64,000 bases of DNA, taken from Cliona cf. orientalis (Eukaryota > Porifera > Demospongiae > Clionaida > Clionaidae). Position 1 is the stretch's first letter. Each line of letters starts with the position of its first letter. The stretch is taken from the NCBI GenBank assembly GCA_963930775.1, contig OZ005691.1, positions 744,001 through 808,000 on the forward strand. The letters are read 5' to 3'. Position numbers and translations under genes: made by a program. Shown piece by piece: positions 1 through 11,300 of this stretch. Under the pieces are notes generated by a model, which had not been told where the DNA came from, ran no database searches, and saw nothing but the letters and a program-made list of their open reading frames with translations.

Positions 1-2195
1 ATGATCTGCAGTTTCTCGATGTGTCCAAACGGCTCAAAGATGCTCTTGATGATGTTCTCTGTGATGTTGTAGTGGAGGGAGCCAATGTAGAGCTTCTTTG
101 GACCCTCCTTCTTCATCAGGTTCTGGGCCTGAGCCGCGAGACGATTCTTCTCGGCCATTGTCATCTGGACAATGATCGGAATTCCAAACAGTTTGGTACC
201 CGACAGAGCTAGAGCCTGCAAGAGTGTGCAAAAATGTGCATGTGGTTACAGCTTGTACTATTTGACGTCCTTTACCGAATTACACAACATAGTTAGGAAA
301 AGGTCATCACACGCGTATATAAGATTATGCTGGAATCACAATACTCGTTGACTTACGCCGGGAATACTCTTTTCATCGTGAAACTCGACATATGCGATGC
401 CCTTTGACCTCCGAGAGTTCTTGTCAGCGATCATCTTGACCTCCTTGACCTGGCCGACCTTCTGGAAGAACTCCTCGAGCTCTGAGGGCCCCACGTGAGC
501 GGAGAGCTGCATGCACATGACTGTGCGCTTGTCCCTCTCCTCTGAGGGAGGCTCAACGTCAGGAGAATGACCGCCAACTCGTCTACAATACAAAGAGAAA
601 TGAAAATACGGAGATATTATACAAGGGATGTGTATATGCCAGAACAAAGAGGGGATGCCCCTGCTCATTATAGCTCAATATCAGCACTACACTTGACAGC
701 CAGTCACATCAAAGCTAACTTACTTGTACATTGGTGGTGTTTTTGGTTGCTGGTCTCCTTCCGGTGACCTTTCACCTCGGTCTCTGCCTGGGGGTGATCG
801 GCTTCGTCCCCTGTCTCTCCTTCCCCCTCCCCTCCCCCCGTCCCTCCACCCTCCACCCCTGCTCCCCCCGTAGTAGTCTCTCCCTCTGTCCCTCCCTCGG
901 GAGTGGCTCCGTGATCGACTTCGCCTCCTCCTCTCATTCGACTTTCTTCCATGATCACGACTAAAAAAAAATTATCGGGAAAAAAAATTAATCATGGCTA
1001 ATTTTCACTGAAACATGTAGTACACACCTCTTTCGTCTTCGAGGAGACTTGCTTCTCGATCTGCTCCTACTCTTTGAGCGGCTGTAGCGACTAATGGTAG
1101 AGGAATCATGTGACATGTCATGTGACAGCTATACTCCTACAACATACCTTTTTCGTCGCCGTGGTGATTTGCTTCTGGAACGACTGCGGCTTCTTGATCT
1201 GCTACGGCGGCTGCGTCGATGATGCTTTGACCTGGAGGGGAGAAAAATGACTTAGACTTAAAGTGCATTCTTTTTTTTTCTCTTTCTAAACTGACTTTTT
1301 CTTCTTTCGGCTGCTTGAGGGTCTCTCCTCCCCCGATCCCGATCTCCGATCATCCACACCCTATAGAACAGACATAGTAAGGGAGAAAAGAAAATACATA
1401 AAATGTGCCAAATATTCTTCTTGAAAAGTGGGGCAAAACTATTCAATACACATCTACAGCTGCGTGTTCCATTAGAGCTGTGTCTAGAAAATGGTCTTGC
1501 CTTCTCCAAAAACTAGAAAGAAATGAAGCAAATATGAGTAAAAGAGAAAGGGAGAGAAAAGAGAAAGAGAGAGACATGCCAAAGGTTGGAGTACCATTAT
1601 GAGGGTCGGGGCGGGTACCGTAGGTACAAAGTGCACTGAGGGGGTTATCAACCACAAGCCAGCCCTGTGTGCAACAACAGGCCAACAGGCACTTACAGCA
1701 TAGTGCTAGGTTTGAGAGCGCCAAAGATCTAAGGAGTGAGGAAACACATACAAATACATTACGACGATCAGTGCATGTGTGTGTGCGCTGTATGTGCAGT
1801 GGTGGGTGAGTGAGCAAGGGGGTGTGGTCCTCCTGTGTGCGGAAAACATGATCTTCCAACAAACGCACCTATTGTGAGGTAACAAGGGGTCAGAGGTCAG
1901 TGACAGGGTAGACAGAGAAGGTGTGATTGTGTGGTGCTTGCTAGACTACAAAACTTCCCTCCCCTTCATAGATTAGATCTACACCAGCAAAAGCTAAGAA
2001 GCTAAAAAGCTTCTTTTCGGACACAGCAAAGCTAAGAAAAGCTATGTAATGGAGAAGGTCATGTGACACCTCAGTGCGTGGATAATATAACAACATGGCG
2101 GTCTGCCAAAGAAACATGTTTTAATATGTCCCTACCTCGGCTCCTTCTTTGAATGGCGCCTCGAGCATCGCTTCCACGTCAGAATCGTCAGACAT
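1..2195 (-). CDS. RBM39: RBM39 (CAPER-alpha)-like splicing factor, N-terminal part, runs off the left edge
   Basis: SR-type RNA-binding protein that acts with U2AF65-like factors in nuclear pre-mRNA splicing. Seven exons are visible on the minus strand: 2136-2195, 1296-1360, 1148-1231, 1028-1090, 724-960, 357-582 and 1-215. All join in frame, giving about 316 residues. The start at 2195 encodes MSDDSDVEAMLEAPFKEGAE, close to the human RBM39 start (MADDIDIEAMLEAPYK). An Arg-Ser domain follows, with runs such as RSRSRSRSK and SPRRRK, then a Gly/Arg-rich stretch, then RRM1 (SEERDKRTVMCMQL, KGIAYVEF). The leftmost exon carries the RRM1-RRM2 linker (IPIIVQMTMAEKNRLAAQ) and the first RRM2 strand (KKLYIGSLHYNIT). 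The rest of RRM2 and the UHM domain must lie left of the window. The gene is head-to-head with NFS1, 205 bp away. Visible parts are intact; family assignment is firm. Confidence 0.93.
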
Positions 2196-2400
2196 CTCTG
2201 CCAATGTAGACAATAAACGAAGAAATTCACTACGAAACACGTACTCTTCAAATCTCGATCACTGATAGCCTTCCAAGCTTTGGCGCGCGCCCACACGAGT
2301 CAACGTACGTTGATCGTTCTGCGCATGCGCGGAATCGCATCATACCAGATGTCACGTGGGTACAGATTGCAGAAATCAGCATAATCTTCTTGGGTACTCG
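2196..2400. promoter_or_regulatory. Shared bidirectional promoter of RBM39 and NFS1, with NRF-1-type palindrome
   Basis: The 205 bp between the two divergent start codons hold a perfect GCGCATGCGC palindrome at 2321-2330, the core of the NRF-1 (nuclear respiratory factor 1) consensus, and an E-box GTCACGTGGG at 2351-2360. No TATA box is evident near either start. NRF-1 sites are typical of divergent housekeeping and mitochondrial-gene promoters, which suits NFS1. The palindromes are seen directly; binding is inferred. Confidence 0.6.
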
Positions 2401-3339
2401 ATGCATACAGCGATGGTGTCTCGAGTGATCAACCCTAGCTTGCGCTTGCTGTGGGCTGCCAGGGGGCTAGGCTCCACGGGGAGGATGCATCTAGCCACCT
2501 CTGCCATCCTCGCACAACAAACAGCCATCCAAGGTACAAGATCATAGCATAGATTATATATTCCCCTCCCCTGATCATAGTGAACGAACTAATAACACTA
2601 TACTTGTATTGATGATAGTACCAATCAGTGCTAGCATAGCATGACTAAGTACAGCCACTGTACATGTATGTTATATAGGAATTGATTGATTTTATATTTG
2701 CTGTGTTTAGATGAAGAGGCTGGTATGGGAATGAGACCTCTCTATCTCGATAACCAAGCGACCACGCCTCTGGTAAGCACTGACTGACTGAACGCCCAAA
2801 ATCAGCATCCATAAACTATCACTTCTTTTGTGCTGATTAGGATCCTCGAGTTCTTGATGCGATGCTGCCGTACCTGTGCTCATACTATGGTAATCCTCAT
2901 TCTCGGACTCATGCCTACGGCTGGGAGAGCGAAGCGGCAGTGGAGAAAGCTAGGAAGGTAGATCATCACCATAACTATGGTCATCATGTTATTAGAAATA
3001 ATATTGATTAAAGGTGCTTGTTTATTTGAAGGATGTTTTTTTTTTTATTTTAGCAAGTAGCTGATCTAATTGGAGCTGACCCTAGGGAGATTGTGTTCAC
3101 CAGCGGAGCCACCGAGTCTAACAATGCCGCCATCAAGGTCAGCCAAGGTTGATACATCCATCGAGGGATGGGAATGGTGGACTGGGGAGGAGAGGGGGTC
3201 TTTGATGAGGCATAGTCATGGCTATACGTATTAATTTTTGTAGGGAGTTGCGAGATTCTACAAGGCCAAGAGGCGCCACATCATCACAACTCAAACGGTG
3301 AGAGGCTATCATAGTGTACCAGCTGCAGTGCTTACCCTC

Positions 3340-3387
<48 letters not shown>

Positions 3388-5637
3388 CCCCCCCCCCCCC
3401 CCCCTCTCTCTGTCTTGTGCAGGAGCACAAGTGTGTGCTGGACTCATGTCGGGCGATGGAGAACGAGGGCTTCAGGGTTACCTATCTACCAGTGCAGAAC
3501 AATGGAGTCATTAATCTAAACGTAAGTGCATGCTCTATGATAAAAACTATATTATACGATTTTCACAGATCAGATGATTTTTCCCTTAAGCATGATATCG
3601 TTATTGTGTGCCCGTCGTTGTAGGGTTGTCCCCATGACATCACAGCATTTTCGACATCACATGCATAAAATCAATCCTTACAGGAGCTGGAGGCTGCCCT
3701 CACTAGAGATACAGCAATAGTCTCCATCATGATGGTCAATAATGAAATAGGTGTCAGACAACCTGTCGAGGAAATAGGTAGGAAAGATATCGCCATTACA
3801 TGTGTGCCAACTTGTGTTTATCAAAATCTCTTTCCCTCTCTGCCTCCTCAGGTGAGCTCTGCAGATCAAAGAGAGTGTTCTTCCACACTGATGCTGCGCA
3901 GGTAACAATCACAGGCCATTCTGATTAATTTTTGCACGGTGATGATGTCGTTGGTAATTGTAGGCTATAGGGAAAATCCCTGTGAATGTTGATGCGATGA
4001 AGATAGATCTGATGTCGATCAGCGGCCACAAGATCTACGCCCCCAAGGGAGTGGGCGTGCTCTACGTCAGGAGGAGGCCAAGGGTCAGGATAGAACCAAT
4101 CATCAGCGGAGGGGGGCAGGAGAGGTGAGGGGGTCAGGATAGAACCAATTATCAGTGGAGGGGGGCAGGAGAGGTGAGGGGGTCAGGATAGAACCAATCA
4201 TCAGTTGAGGGGGGCAGGAGAGGTGAGGGGGTCAGGATAGAATTAATCATTAGCGGAGGGGGAGGAAAGGGAGTCTCTTTCACTGCCAAATTCATATTGT
4301 TGCTGATTAAAATTTCTCCCATTGATTTTATTTTTCAGAGGCATGCGTAGTGGTACGCTGCCACACCCCCTGGTGGTCGGAATCGGAGCAGCCTGTGAGA
4401 TTGCCAGCCAAGAGATGACCTATGACCTTGAACACGTCCGCAGACTTTCGAAGCGTCTCATTGATGGCATTACGTCACAGCTTGATTACGTCATTAGGAA
4501 TGGTGACCCTCAAATGACCTATGAAGGTAATGGAACTTCAAAATTTCAATAATGATCATCACACTAGAATTTGTTATAATATTAGAGTTTTCTAAATCAA
4601 ATCTTACGCAAACATTTCACTGTTATTATAATATGTGCTAAGCAAAAACTGACACTAGACAAAAAAAGGTTGTGGATTTCATGCATGTCAGAAATGTGTA
4701 TATAGATTATGGCAAAATTTTCTACACATTTCATTTGTTTTACAAAAATTCTGCCCTATCCTCTGACAAACAAGTGTAGGAAAGCTCATGGTTTGGTAAG
4801 CACAACATAAGGAAATCTTTAGTTTTAGTCCAGTGCAGTGTGAATTGCTGTATATACCTGTTCTCTGTATTGTAGGTTGTGTGAACCTCTCCTTTGCATA
4901 TGTGGAGGGGGAGAGTCTGCTCATGGCTATGAAAGACGTCGCCCTCTCTTCAGGAAGGTCAGCTAGTGCTATCACCATTAAATTTTTATATGTGTATTTG
5001 AGATTTTATCCCCTAACAGTGCGTGTACGTCAGCGTCACTTGAGCCCTCATATGTCCTCAGGGCCATTGGCGCAGATGACGACCTTGCACACTCATCGAT
5101 ACGGTTAGTCAAGCTCATGTCTTCTATAAAGAAATCATCTATATATTCTCTCTTTATTTCCATACTTGCAGGTTTGGTCTCGGCAGGTTCACCACTGAGG
5201 CAGAGGTGGACTACACTGTCGAAAAGTGTGTTAAAAGTGTCAAATCTCTCAGAGAGATGAGGTAAGAGAAGACTACAGCCTTACTATATTATATACATGT
5301 ATATACAATTATTTTAAAAGTACTCTGAAAATCAAAATACGAGTGGTTAGCTGCTGATAACATGAGCTTGAGTGGGACTATAATGTAATGAGGGTATTCT
5401 CATTACATCAGTTTCAGTGTGAAGTGCTTCAGAGTAGTTTTGATTTGTGAATAGCGTGCGTATCAGTAGCACAGTGTAGTGACAGTGTGTATTGTACTAG
5501 TACAAGTGAGAGCTGTGTTGACATTGTTCTTCCTCTGTGCGTTGCTTGCATTGATGCTTGTAGCCCGCTCTATGAGATGGTGCAGGATGGAATTGATCTC
5601 AAGTCAATACAATGGAGTCAGCACTAACAACAGAGCG
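2401..5637 (+). CDS. NFS1: Mitochondrial cysteine desulfurase NFS1
   Basis: PLP enzyme that removes sulfur from cysteine as an enzyme-bound persulfide for Fe-S cluster assembly on ISCU, with partners ISD11 and frataxin. Fourteen exons: 2401-2533, 2711-2772, 2841-2957, 3054-3137, 3244-3297, 3423-3521, 3684-3777, 3852-3901, 3964-4124, 4339-4526, 4876-4957, 5020-5103, 5172-5261, 5574-5637. They total 1362 nt, 453 aa (human 457). An Arg-rich N-terminus without acidic residues ([17 protein letters not shown]) looks like a mitochondrial presequence. [16 protein letters not shown] opens the catalytic domain. [14 protein letters not shown] carries the PLP lysine and [15 protein letters not shown] the catalytic cysteine. 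The end, [13 protein letters not shown], is the family's usual end. In-frame Met codons at 2356 and 2413 are alternative starts; 2401 or 2413 best fits the presequence. Exon 9 ends inside a minisatellite that copies its donor site. Confidence 0.96.
3346..3404 (+). repeat. (CT)n microsatellite followed by a C20 run, forming an NFS1 acceptor tract
   Basis: A CT dinucleotide run passes into about 20 C residues (3385-3404), 18 bp before the acceptor AG of NFS1 exon 6 at 3423. It therefore forms the polypyrimidine tract of that intron. Confidence 0.9.
4084..4275 (+). repeat. 49-bp minisatellite copying the end of NFS1 exon 9 and its splice donor
   Basis: Four consecutive units begin at 4084, 4133, 4182 and 4231, so the period is exactly 49 bp. 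The last unit is diverged. The first unit is coding sequence ([14 protein letters not shown]) plus the donor GTGAGG at 4125. The next two units repeat the coding part and donor almost exactly, with donor copies at 4174 and 4223. Because 49 is not a multiple of three, use of a downstream donor would shift the frame. Confidence 0.9.
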
Positions 5638-5995
5638 AACCGTGTCACATGACCAACTCGGCACACACTTGAACTACAAGCTGCAGCACATTGTCTTTCA
5701 TTGATCATCAAAAATCTATTATATGAAAACTTGTCTAAATGTCATAAAAATTGCATAACAGTATATTATACTATAATAATGATTATGTTATGTTCCAGCC
5801 TGTTTACAAAAATGATCCTTTTGTTGTTTTACTCTCTCTATTCTTGGAATAATATGGATCAACTAACTGTCAGTGCATTTATATTATATATACCGCATGA
5901 TCGAGAGAAAATTCACAAGACACGTATACATGTGTGTATGCATTATTTAATATAAATTAATATATAATTATATTATACACATTCAATGCTTAAGG
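5638..5995. other. AT-rich tail-to-tail spacer between NFS1 and GTPase 1
   Basis: The 358 bp between the NFS1 stop and the GTPase 1 stop are AT-rich and must hold both 3' UTRs. I see no RNA gene, repeat or clear canonical AATAAA signal in it. Confidence 0.5.
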
Positions 5996-6869
5996 TTATC
6001 GACCGCAACATGCTTTCTGAGTTTTCCCATCGTCCGTGAGCAGACTAATGTCTCTGTTGCTGCTGTCATGACCGTTGCCTAGGAAACGGTCGTCCACTTG
6101 TTCAGTGAGTACTCTCATTGCCTTCTCGATGGATCCCTGCTTTCGACTCGATACCTTGGCCTCCAGTTTCTTATCGATACCGTGTTTGTCCATGAAGGCG
6201 GCCACCGTCTCCTCCTTGACGCGGACAGTACCCTTCAGATCACACTTGTTTCCCCAGAGGGCAATGACCAGTCGCTCCGACCACCGGCTGTTTCTCCTCG
6301 CCTCCGCCACCCACTCGTTTAGCCGAATCAGCGAATCTTCATCTGTCATGTCGTAGACTAAGATGACGGCGTGGGCATTGCGGTAGTAGTTTGCAGTCAT
6401 GGAGTCATAGCGCTCCAGCCCTCCAGTGTCCCACAGCATAACCTACCAACAAATATATAACATCAAAGTCAATAAAAACAAAATTTGCTATACTTCACGG
6501 ATCAAAGATAAACGAAGTAATTTTTGGCGAAAATTAATTTTGCAAAGTCTCGATCGAAAGGGCCTTGAATGAGGCATAATGAGATTCTAATAGTAACACA
6601 AATTATATTTGATGGAATTATCGGTCTACGCCATAGTTAATCTGCACACCAAAGAAACAGATTATCTGAATACTTACACTCGCTTCTCTGTCGTTGACAG
6701 TGGTCTCGTAGGTCAAGTTCTCGAGGCCGTAGTCTTCGTTCCGCCTCCCGCTGGGCGATCCGATGTCGGCCGAGTGCTCGCTCGGCGTCATACCGTTCTT
6801 GATGTAGGCGAACAAGCTGCTCTTGCCAACGCCTTCCCGCCCCGCTAAAACAAAGCTGTACTCTGGCAT
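5996..6869 (-). CDS. Divergent Rab-like small GTPase 1 (catalytic Gln replaced by Leu)
   Basis: Ras-superfamily GTPase of 212 aa in two exons: 6678-6869 (start at 6869) and 5996-6442. P-loop GREGVGKSS lies near residue 10. G3 is DTGGLE instead of DTAGQE, so the position of Ras Gln61 (Rab Gln67) is Leu. G4 NKCD is canonical. The Switch I threonine is not obvious; the best alignment puts SADIG where Rabs have STIG. The WDTGG and DxxSLxxLxxW patterns and a terminal CCGR (a CCXX geranylgeranylation type) point to the Rab family. I cannot match it to a numbered Rab. The adjacent gene is a paralogue with the intron at the same place, just before G3. A Gln-to-Leu change normally blocks GTP hydrolysis, so this protein may be held in the GTP state or work as a scaffold; that is inference. 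Confidence 0.85.
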
Positions 6870-7082
6870 GGCTTCCTTCAACCTTTGAAACGAGCAAACT
6901 GATGAATCAGCAAAAACCCAACCCCCACCCCTGCTTATCGAAATGGGAGTGACCGAAATATTCACGCGTCATTGAATTTAATCATCATCGATACATCACG
7001 CCATTAATTATTAATGAAATTTTACCGAAGTACAATTCATATCAAAACACACACAAAATAATTAAAGTTTATAAATAGATGC

Positions 7083-8043
7083 TTAGCATCTAGATAATAT
7101 CATTTGCATACATGACGGTCGCTCATCTTCTCCTGTCTTAGGGTTCAAGACAATCGTAGGATTCTCTTGAGGTACAGGTACTCCCTTCATAGTTGTGTCA
7201 ATCTCTTTGATCTTGCTTTGTATGGTGCGCACTAGAGTCTCGTAATTATCAGCCACTGCCGTCTGATCCGTGCCATTGAACTTACACACAAGTTGCCGCT
7301 CGACTTGAATTGGCAAAATGTCTATTAGGTCCCTCAGGTTGTAGTCCTTGACCGGATTGGAGACACTCGAGTAGTGAGAACCTTTCTCGTTGCCCCATAT
7401 GGCATAGACAAGGTGATTTGAGTAGATACAAGCATCACGGGTAACGTCCACCCAAGTCTGGAGTTTATTCAGTGATTCAAGGTTGCTCGTATCATAGACC
7501 AGGATCACCCCAATGGCCTCTCTGAAGTAGCTACGAGTCATCGTCCGGACCCCTCCTTCCTTCTCCATACCAGCCGTGTCTTGCAACAGCAACTATAATA
7601 TATCATAATTATACAGTGTCAGAATCATTATGTATAACTGATCACAAGCTATTATTAAAATTTTATATTAAGTAGCAGGGGCATGGCTCAATCATAGATA
7701 GTAGAAAGGGTAAACCCTTTCTACTATCTATGGCTCAATTTACTCTGAAAACTGGCTCTGAAAAAGCATGATCATTCCCATTATTATACCAGCTAGTTGT
7801 TAGCGATCGATGTCTCACCCTCATTTCACCCTTATCCATGTACTTGTGGCGAAAGGACTCGAACTGAACGCCTTGTCTGCCCGATCTCCTATCCTCCGCC
7901 TTGAACTTGAAGGAATCTTCAAACTCTGTGACCAGCGTGTTGAAGATGGTGCTCTTGCCAGCATCGTGAGCACCGGCTAGGATGATGTGGTAGGGCTGCC
8001 GAATACCGCTAGAACTCGATCTCGAGGGATTCGCTGCTGCCAT
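7083..8043 (-). CDS. Divergent Rab-like small GTPase 2 (catalytic Gln replaced by Met, degenerate G4)
   Basis: Tandem paralogue of the preceding GTPase, 244 aa in two exons: 7819-8043 (start at 8043) and 7083-7592. The N-terminus adds about 20 Ser/Ala-rich residues before the P-loop GAHDAGKST. G3 is DTAGMEKEGG (Ras Gln61 position is Met). G4 is GNEKGS instead of NKxD, so guanine specificity may be lost. The GVILVYDTSNLESLNKLQTW block mirrors AVILVYDMTDEDSLIRLNEW of GTPase 1. The C-terminus ends MILSRC with no CC, CXC or CAAX motif, so prenylation is doubtful. The intron falls at the same codon as in GTPase 1, two to three residues before the G3 Asp, supporting tandem duplication. It may be a pseudo-GTPase. 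Both exons are open and correctly spliced, so it does not look like a dead gene. Confidence 0.82.
7683..7739. repeat. Perfect 18-bp-stem hairpin flanked by 10-bp direct repeats
   Basis: CATAGATAGTAGAAAGGG at 7693-7710 is followed by a TAAA loop and its exact reverse complement at 7715-7732. ATGGCTCAAT occurs on both sides, at 7683-7692 and 7730-7739. It lies in the intron of GTPase 2. It could be a tiny fold-back element with a target-site duplication or a template-switch product. Confidence 0.85.
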
Positions 8044-8315
8044 ATTATTGTACTGTATATTAAATCTCAGAGGGCGTGTGCGCACAGGGGAATCCCCAAT
8101 CAGGACATCGGTCACGTATCCCATATTACTATAATTATCATGTGCAAGATTAACGATTATTACCAAAAATTTTGACAACAAAAAATGAAAGATGCAGTGC
8201 AATAATAATAATGCACAATGTCATGATATTAATAAAAGATAACAAAGACTGTCGAACTATACAGGGATAATTTTAGAGCTCGACTGAGCTGGCTAGCTAG
8301 CTATAGGCTAAGCCT

Positions 8316-11300
8316 CTATGTATCATGCAGACTACTATCGTCAGCCTCATCGCTACTAGGTAGATTGGCAGTTCGAAGTCTCAACTTCTTACTAGCAGTT
8401 AATTTCACTAACAATTCCAGTACGCTGGCTACTACGAAGTCCAGAGGGTCCATAGCACCCCTCTGGATCCATTTAGGAATGGTTGTTCTGGCGTGTTTGA
8501 ATCCCAGCCGCTCGAGGACCCAGCTGATGTGAGGGTTGAACTGGCCGCTGACCGTGGAAAGGAGGAGAAGGTGAGGGTCTAGCTCCCAGCACACACACTC
8601 AAACTGTCTCCCCTGGTGACTACTGCCGCCGCTATCAGGGGAGGCAGAGCCAGAGGGAGAGGGAGAGGGAGAGACGGGGTGAGGCTCTGGACTTACTGAT
8701 GGCGAAGGAAGATCATAGCCAAGGCCACCCCCTGCAAGGAGAGGAAAAATAGCGCAATAAATGTACCATGATAATAATTATTGTTTTTCTGAAATCATAA
8801 TTAATTTTTTGAGAATTGAGCAGTACTTATTATAATACACCGTAGATCGGGAAATTCTCATCGTTAAAATTTTTTCATCAATGATCTTTTCCGATGAAAA
8901 TTAAATACGCGAAATATTTTGTACATGTTAGTTAATACAATGATGTATATGTATGCAATAGACTACGCGAATTTAACAAGTGAACTATTTTACCAGCGAA
9001 AATATCCCAATCTACGGTACATGCAGATGTACATGTGCTCACTTGCAGACATTATTCCAGTGGAGGAAGGTGCTTTGTGCTTCTCAAAATAATCGACATA
9101 TGCTTTCACAAGATCGTGAAGGAAGAGATAGTGATCCACAGTCGTTGTCACGGCGATGCCCGGCTGGTCAAAGGTCGAGATGAGGCTACACTCCACCCGT
9201 GGAGCCACACCCCCTTCACCACTGACATCATCCTGAAACAATCTCGGCCAAAAATGGTCGTTTATCAGCTCCACAGAGAAAGAGGGCATTATCAGCAGCG
9301 GATGGATGGTCAGCTTCTTACTCAGCCTCACCAGAGTCGAGTTATCAGTGCTGTACTTATCAGGATGAATATACGAGTCGATGCAAGCATATGAGAGCCA
9401 GTTCTGGATTGGAGTACTAGCCACGGGCGGGACTCTACTTCGACCAACCGACACTCTATAGATAGCAGCCAGCTCACTCTTGTTCGAAGGCTCTGAATCG
9501 CTCTGGTGACCCAGGATCAAATTGACAATCTGTTGGCAGGTTCTGATATGCGTCCCAATGTGCGGCACTCCCTCCTCCGCCTGTGCAAGGCTGCTCAGAC
9601 CAGGGATGGCCTGCGTCGAGAAGCTCGAGTGAACCTGGTCAATGTTAAAGACCACCCACTCATTCTCCCTGAAGGAGGGGCCATGGAAACAGACGATGCA
9701 AAGGTTTTGGCCCTGAATGGTGATCTTCCCTCCAAGGGAGACTCCGTGTTGGCTATCATCGGGGAAATGGATGCCAAGAGTCTTCATGAGCTCCACGCTG
9801 CCAACCTTCACAGCCCACAGCCAGTGGTGACGAACATCCGCTGCATAATACAAACACAAATACACATAATATTCAGGTACTTACCGGAAAATTTGGCGGG
9901 GAATTAAATTTGGTGGTTTGGTGGTCTATATTACAACCGCCAAATTAATATTTCCTACTCGCATATATACATACGTATGGCGATCCCGTACCGAACCGCC
10001 AAATTTAAATCTGCTAATATTCTTGCAATAGCGATTTTGGGTTCAACCGCCAAATTTTAATTGCCGCCAATATTTCCGACTATACGGTATCATCAAACAG
10101 ACTGTAATCCACTCCAATGTTGACTACAGACTTTATAATCCTCAAAAATTGTATGCATAATTTTCAACTGACCAAGACACACAGGCACCCCAGCTCACCG
10201 TTCTGTGCAGTCTTTTGTTCCTCTGCCCTCCTCTGTTCCTCCCTGTATGCCTGGAGGGCCTTAGAGGCAGCCGATCCCGTGGGCAGCATCAGGCTGATCG
10301 TCCTCTCACTACGCCTCTTCTGCTGCATGACAAAGTCATACAACTTCTGGACAATGTTGAAGGCGTTCTTTGTCGTTGATCGGTTGATGGCTATCTGTAG
10401 CCCGTCCCAAGTGAAGTCGGCGTTGACTTGAACGTTAGCTAGCTGAGACTTCACGTCTCTCGGCGGATCGCTGGTGAACTGTAGCCCCTCCCACTCATCG
10501 TAGAGTTCAACAGAGAGGTGCGTGGCTCGAGCAAGAACGATCGCTGAACTCATGTACTCCACACGACCTTCAACGAGACCTATGGAGGCAGCTCCCCTGT
10601 GCTCCGGAATACGATCCTGCTCACTGTGCGTCACAACTGAACATGTGCGGTGAGGGGGGGGGGGAAGGGGAGAATAATTACAAGGGGTAGTAGCCACAAC
10701 ACGTACATATATTGCTATTCTATTACATTGTGCATGCATCCAGTAATTAATTATTAATTTTTCTCTTTTCTCTCACCATGAGCCTGAATGTTCTCTACGA
10801 GCATAGCGCCAGCGATGACCCCTCCCCTGGCGTCCAGTTCACCCTTGTCCAGTTTGGTGTCCACTTGAAGCAGCACTAGCTCATTGTGGCTAATGTCAGC
10901 ATGACCCTCCAGCTTAAGGTGCGTCACCAAAAGACTGAAAACAGAAAAAAAATTATGACAAATATCACGAGGGAAATATCCCAAAAAGTGTCTAATAATA
11001 GCAAAATGATCAAAATTTAATGCCACTTTTACTTGATGCATATTGTACAAGGTATATATCTTGCTATGCTTAATTGGCGATGTACCAAAACACTACATAA
11101 TACTAATTTTGTGGGACATTATCCTACATTTATTATTAGTCTAATTTTGTAGGATAGTGTCCTGCATAAAATAGCATCACTCACTCCGCGTGTCCCATGA
11201 CTTGAGCGAAGTTGGCAGCCACTCTGAAGTCAGCCACATTGGCCGCCACGGCAATGGTGGCTGATATAGTGTTATCAATGTCTACCATTGACTCATCTTC

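Noticed and set aside
2356-2400. Upstream in-frame Met at 2356 as the NFS1 start
   Set aside because: It adds a neutral-to-acidic stretch before the Arg-rich presequence and overlaps the E-box region of the promoter. It remains possible but is less likely than 2401 or 2413.
8041-8315. Possible short exon of BLTP1 or GTPase 2 in the spacer
   Set aside because: Both genes are complete at their ends (stop at 8316-8318, start at 8043); the bases between show only AT-rich spacer.
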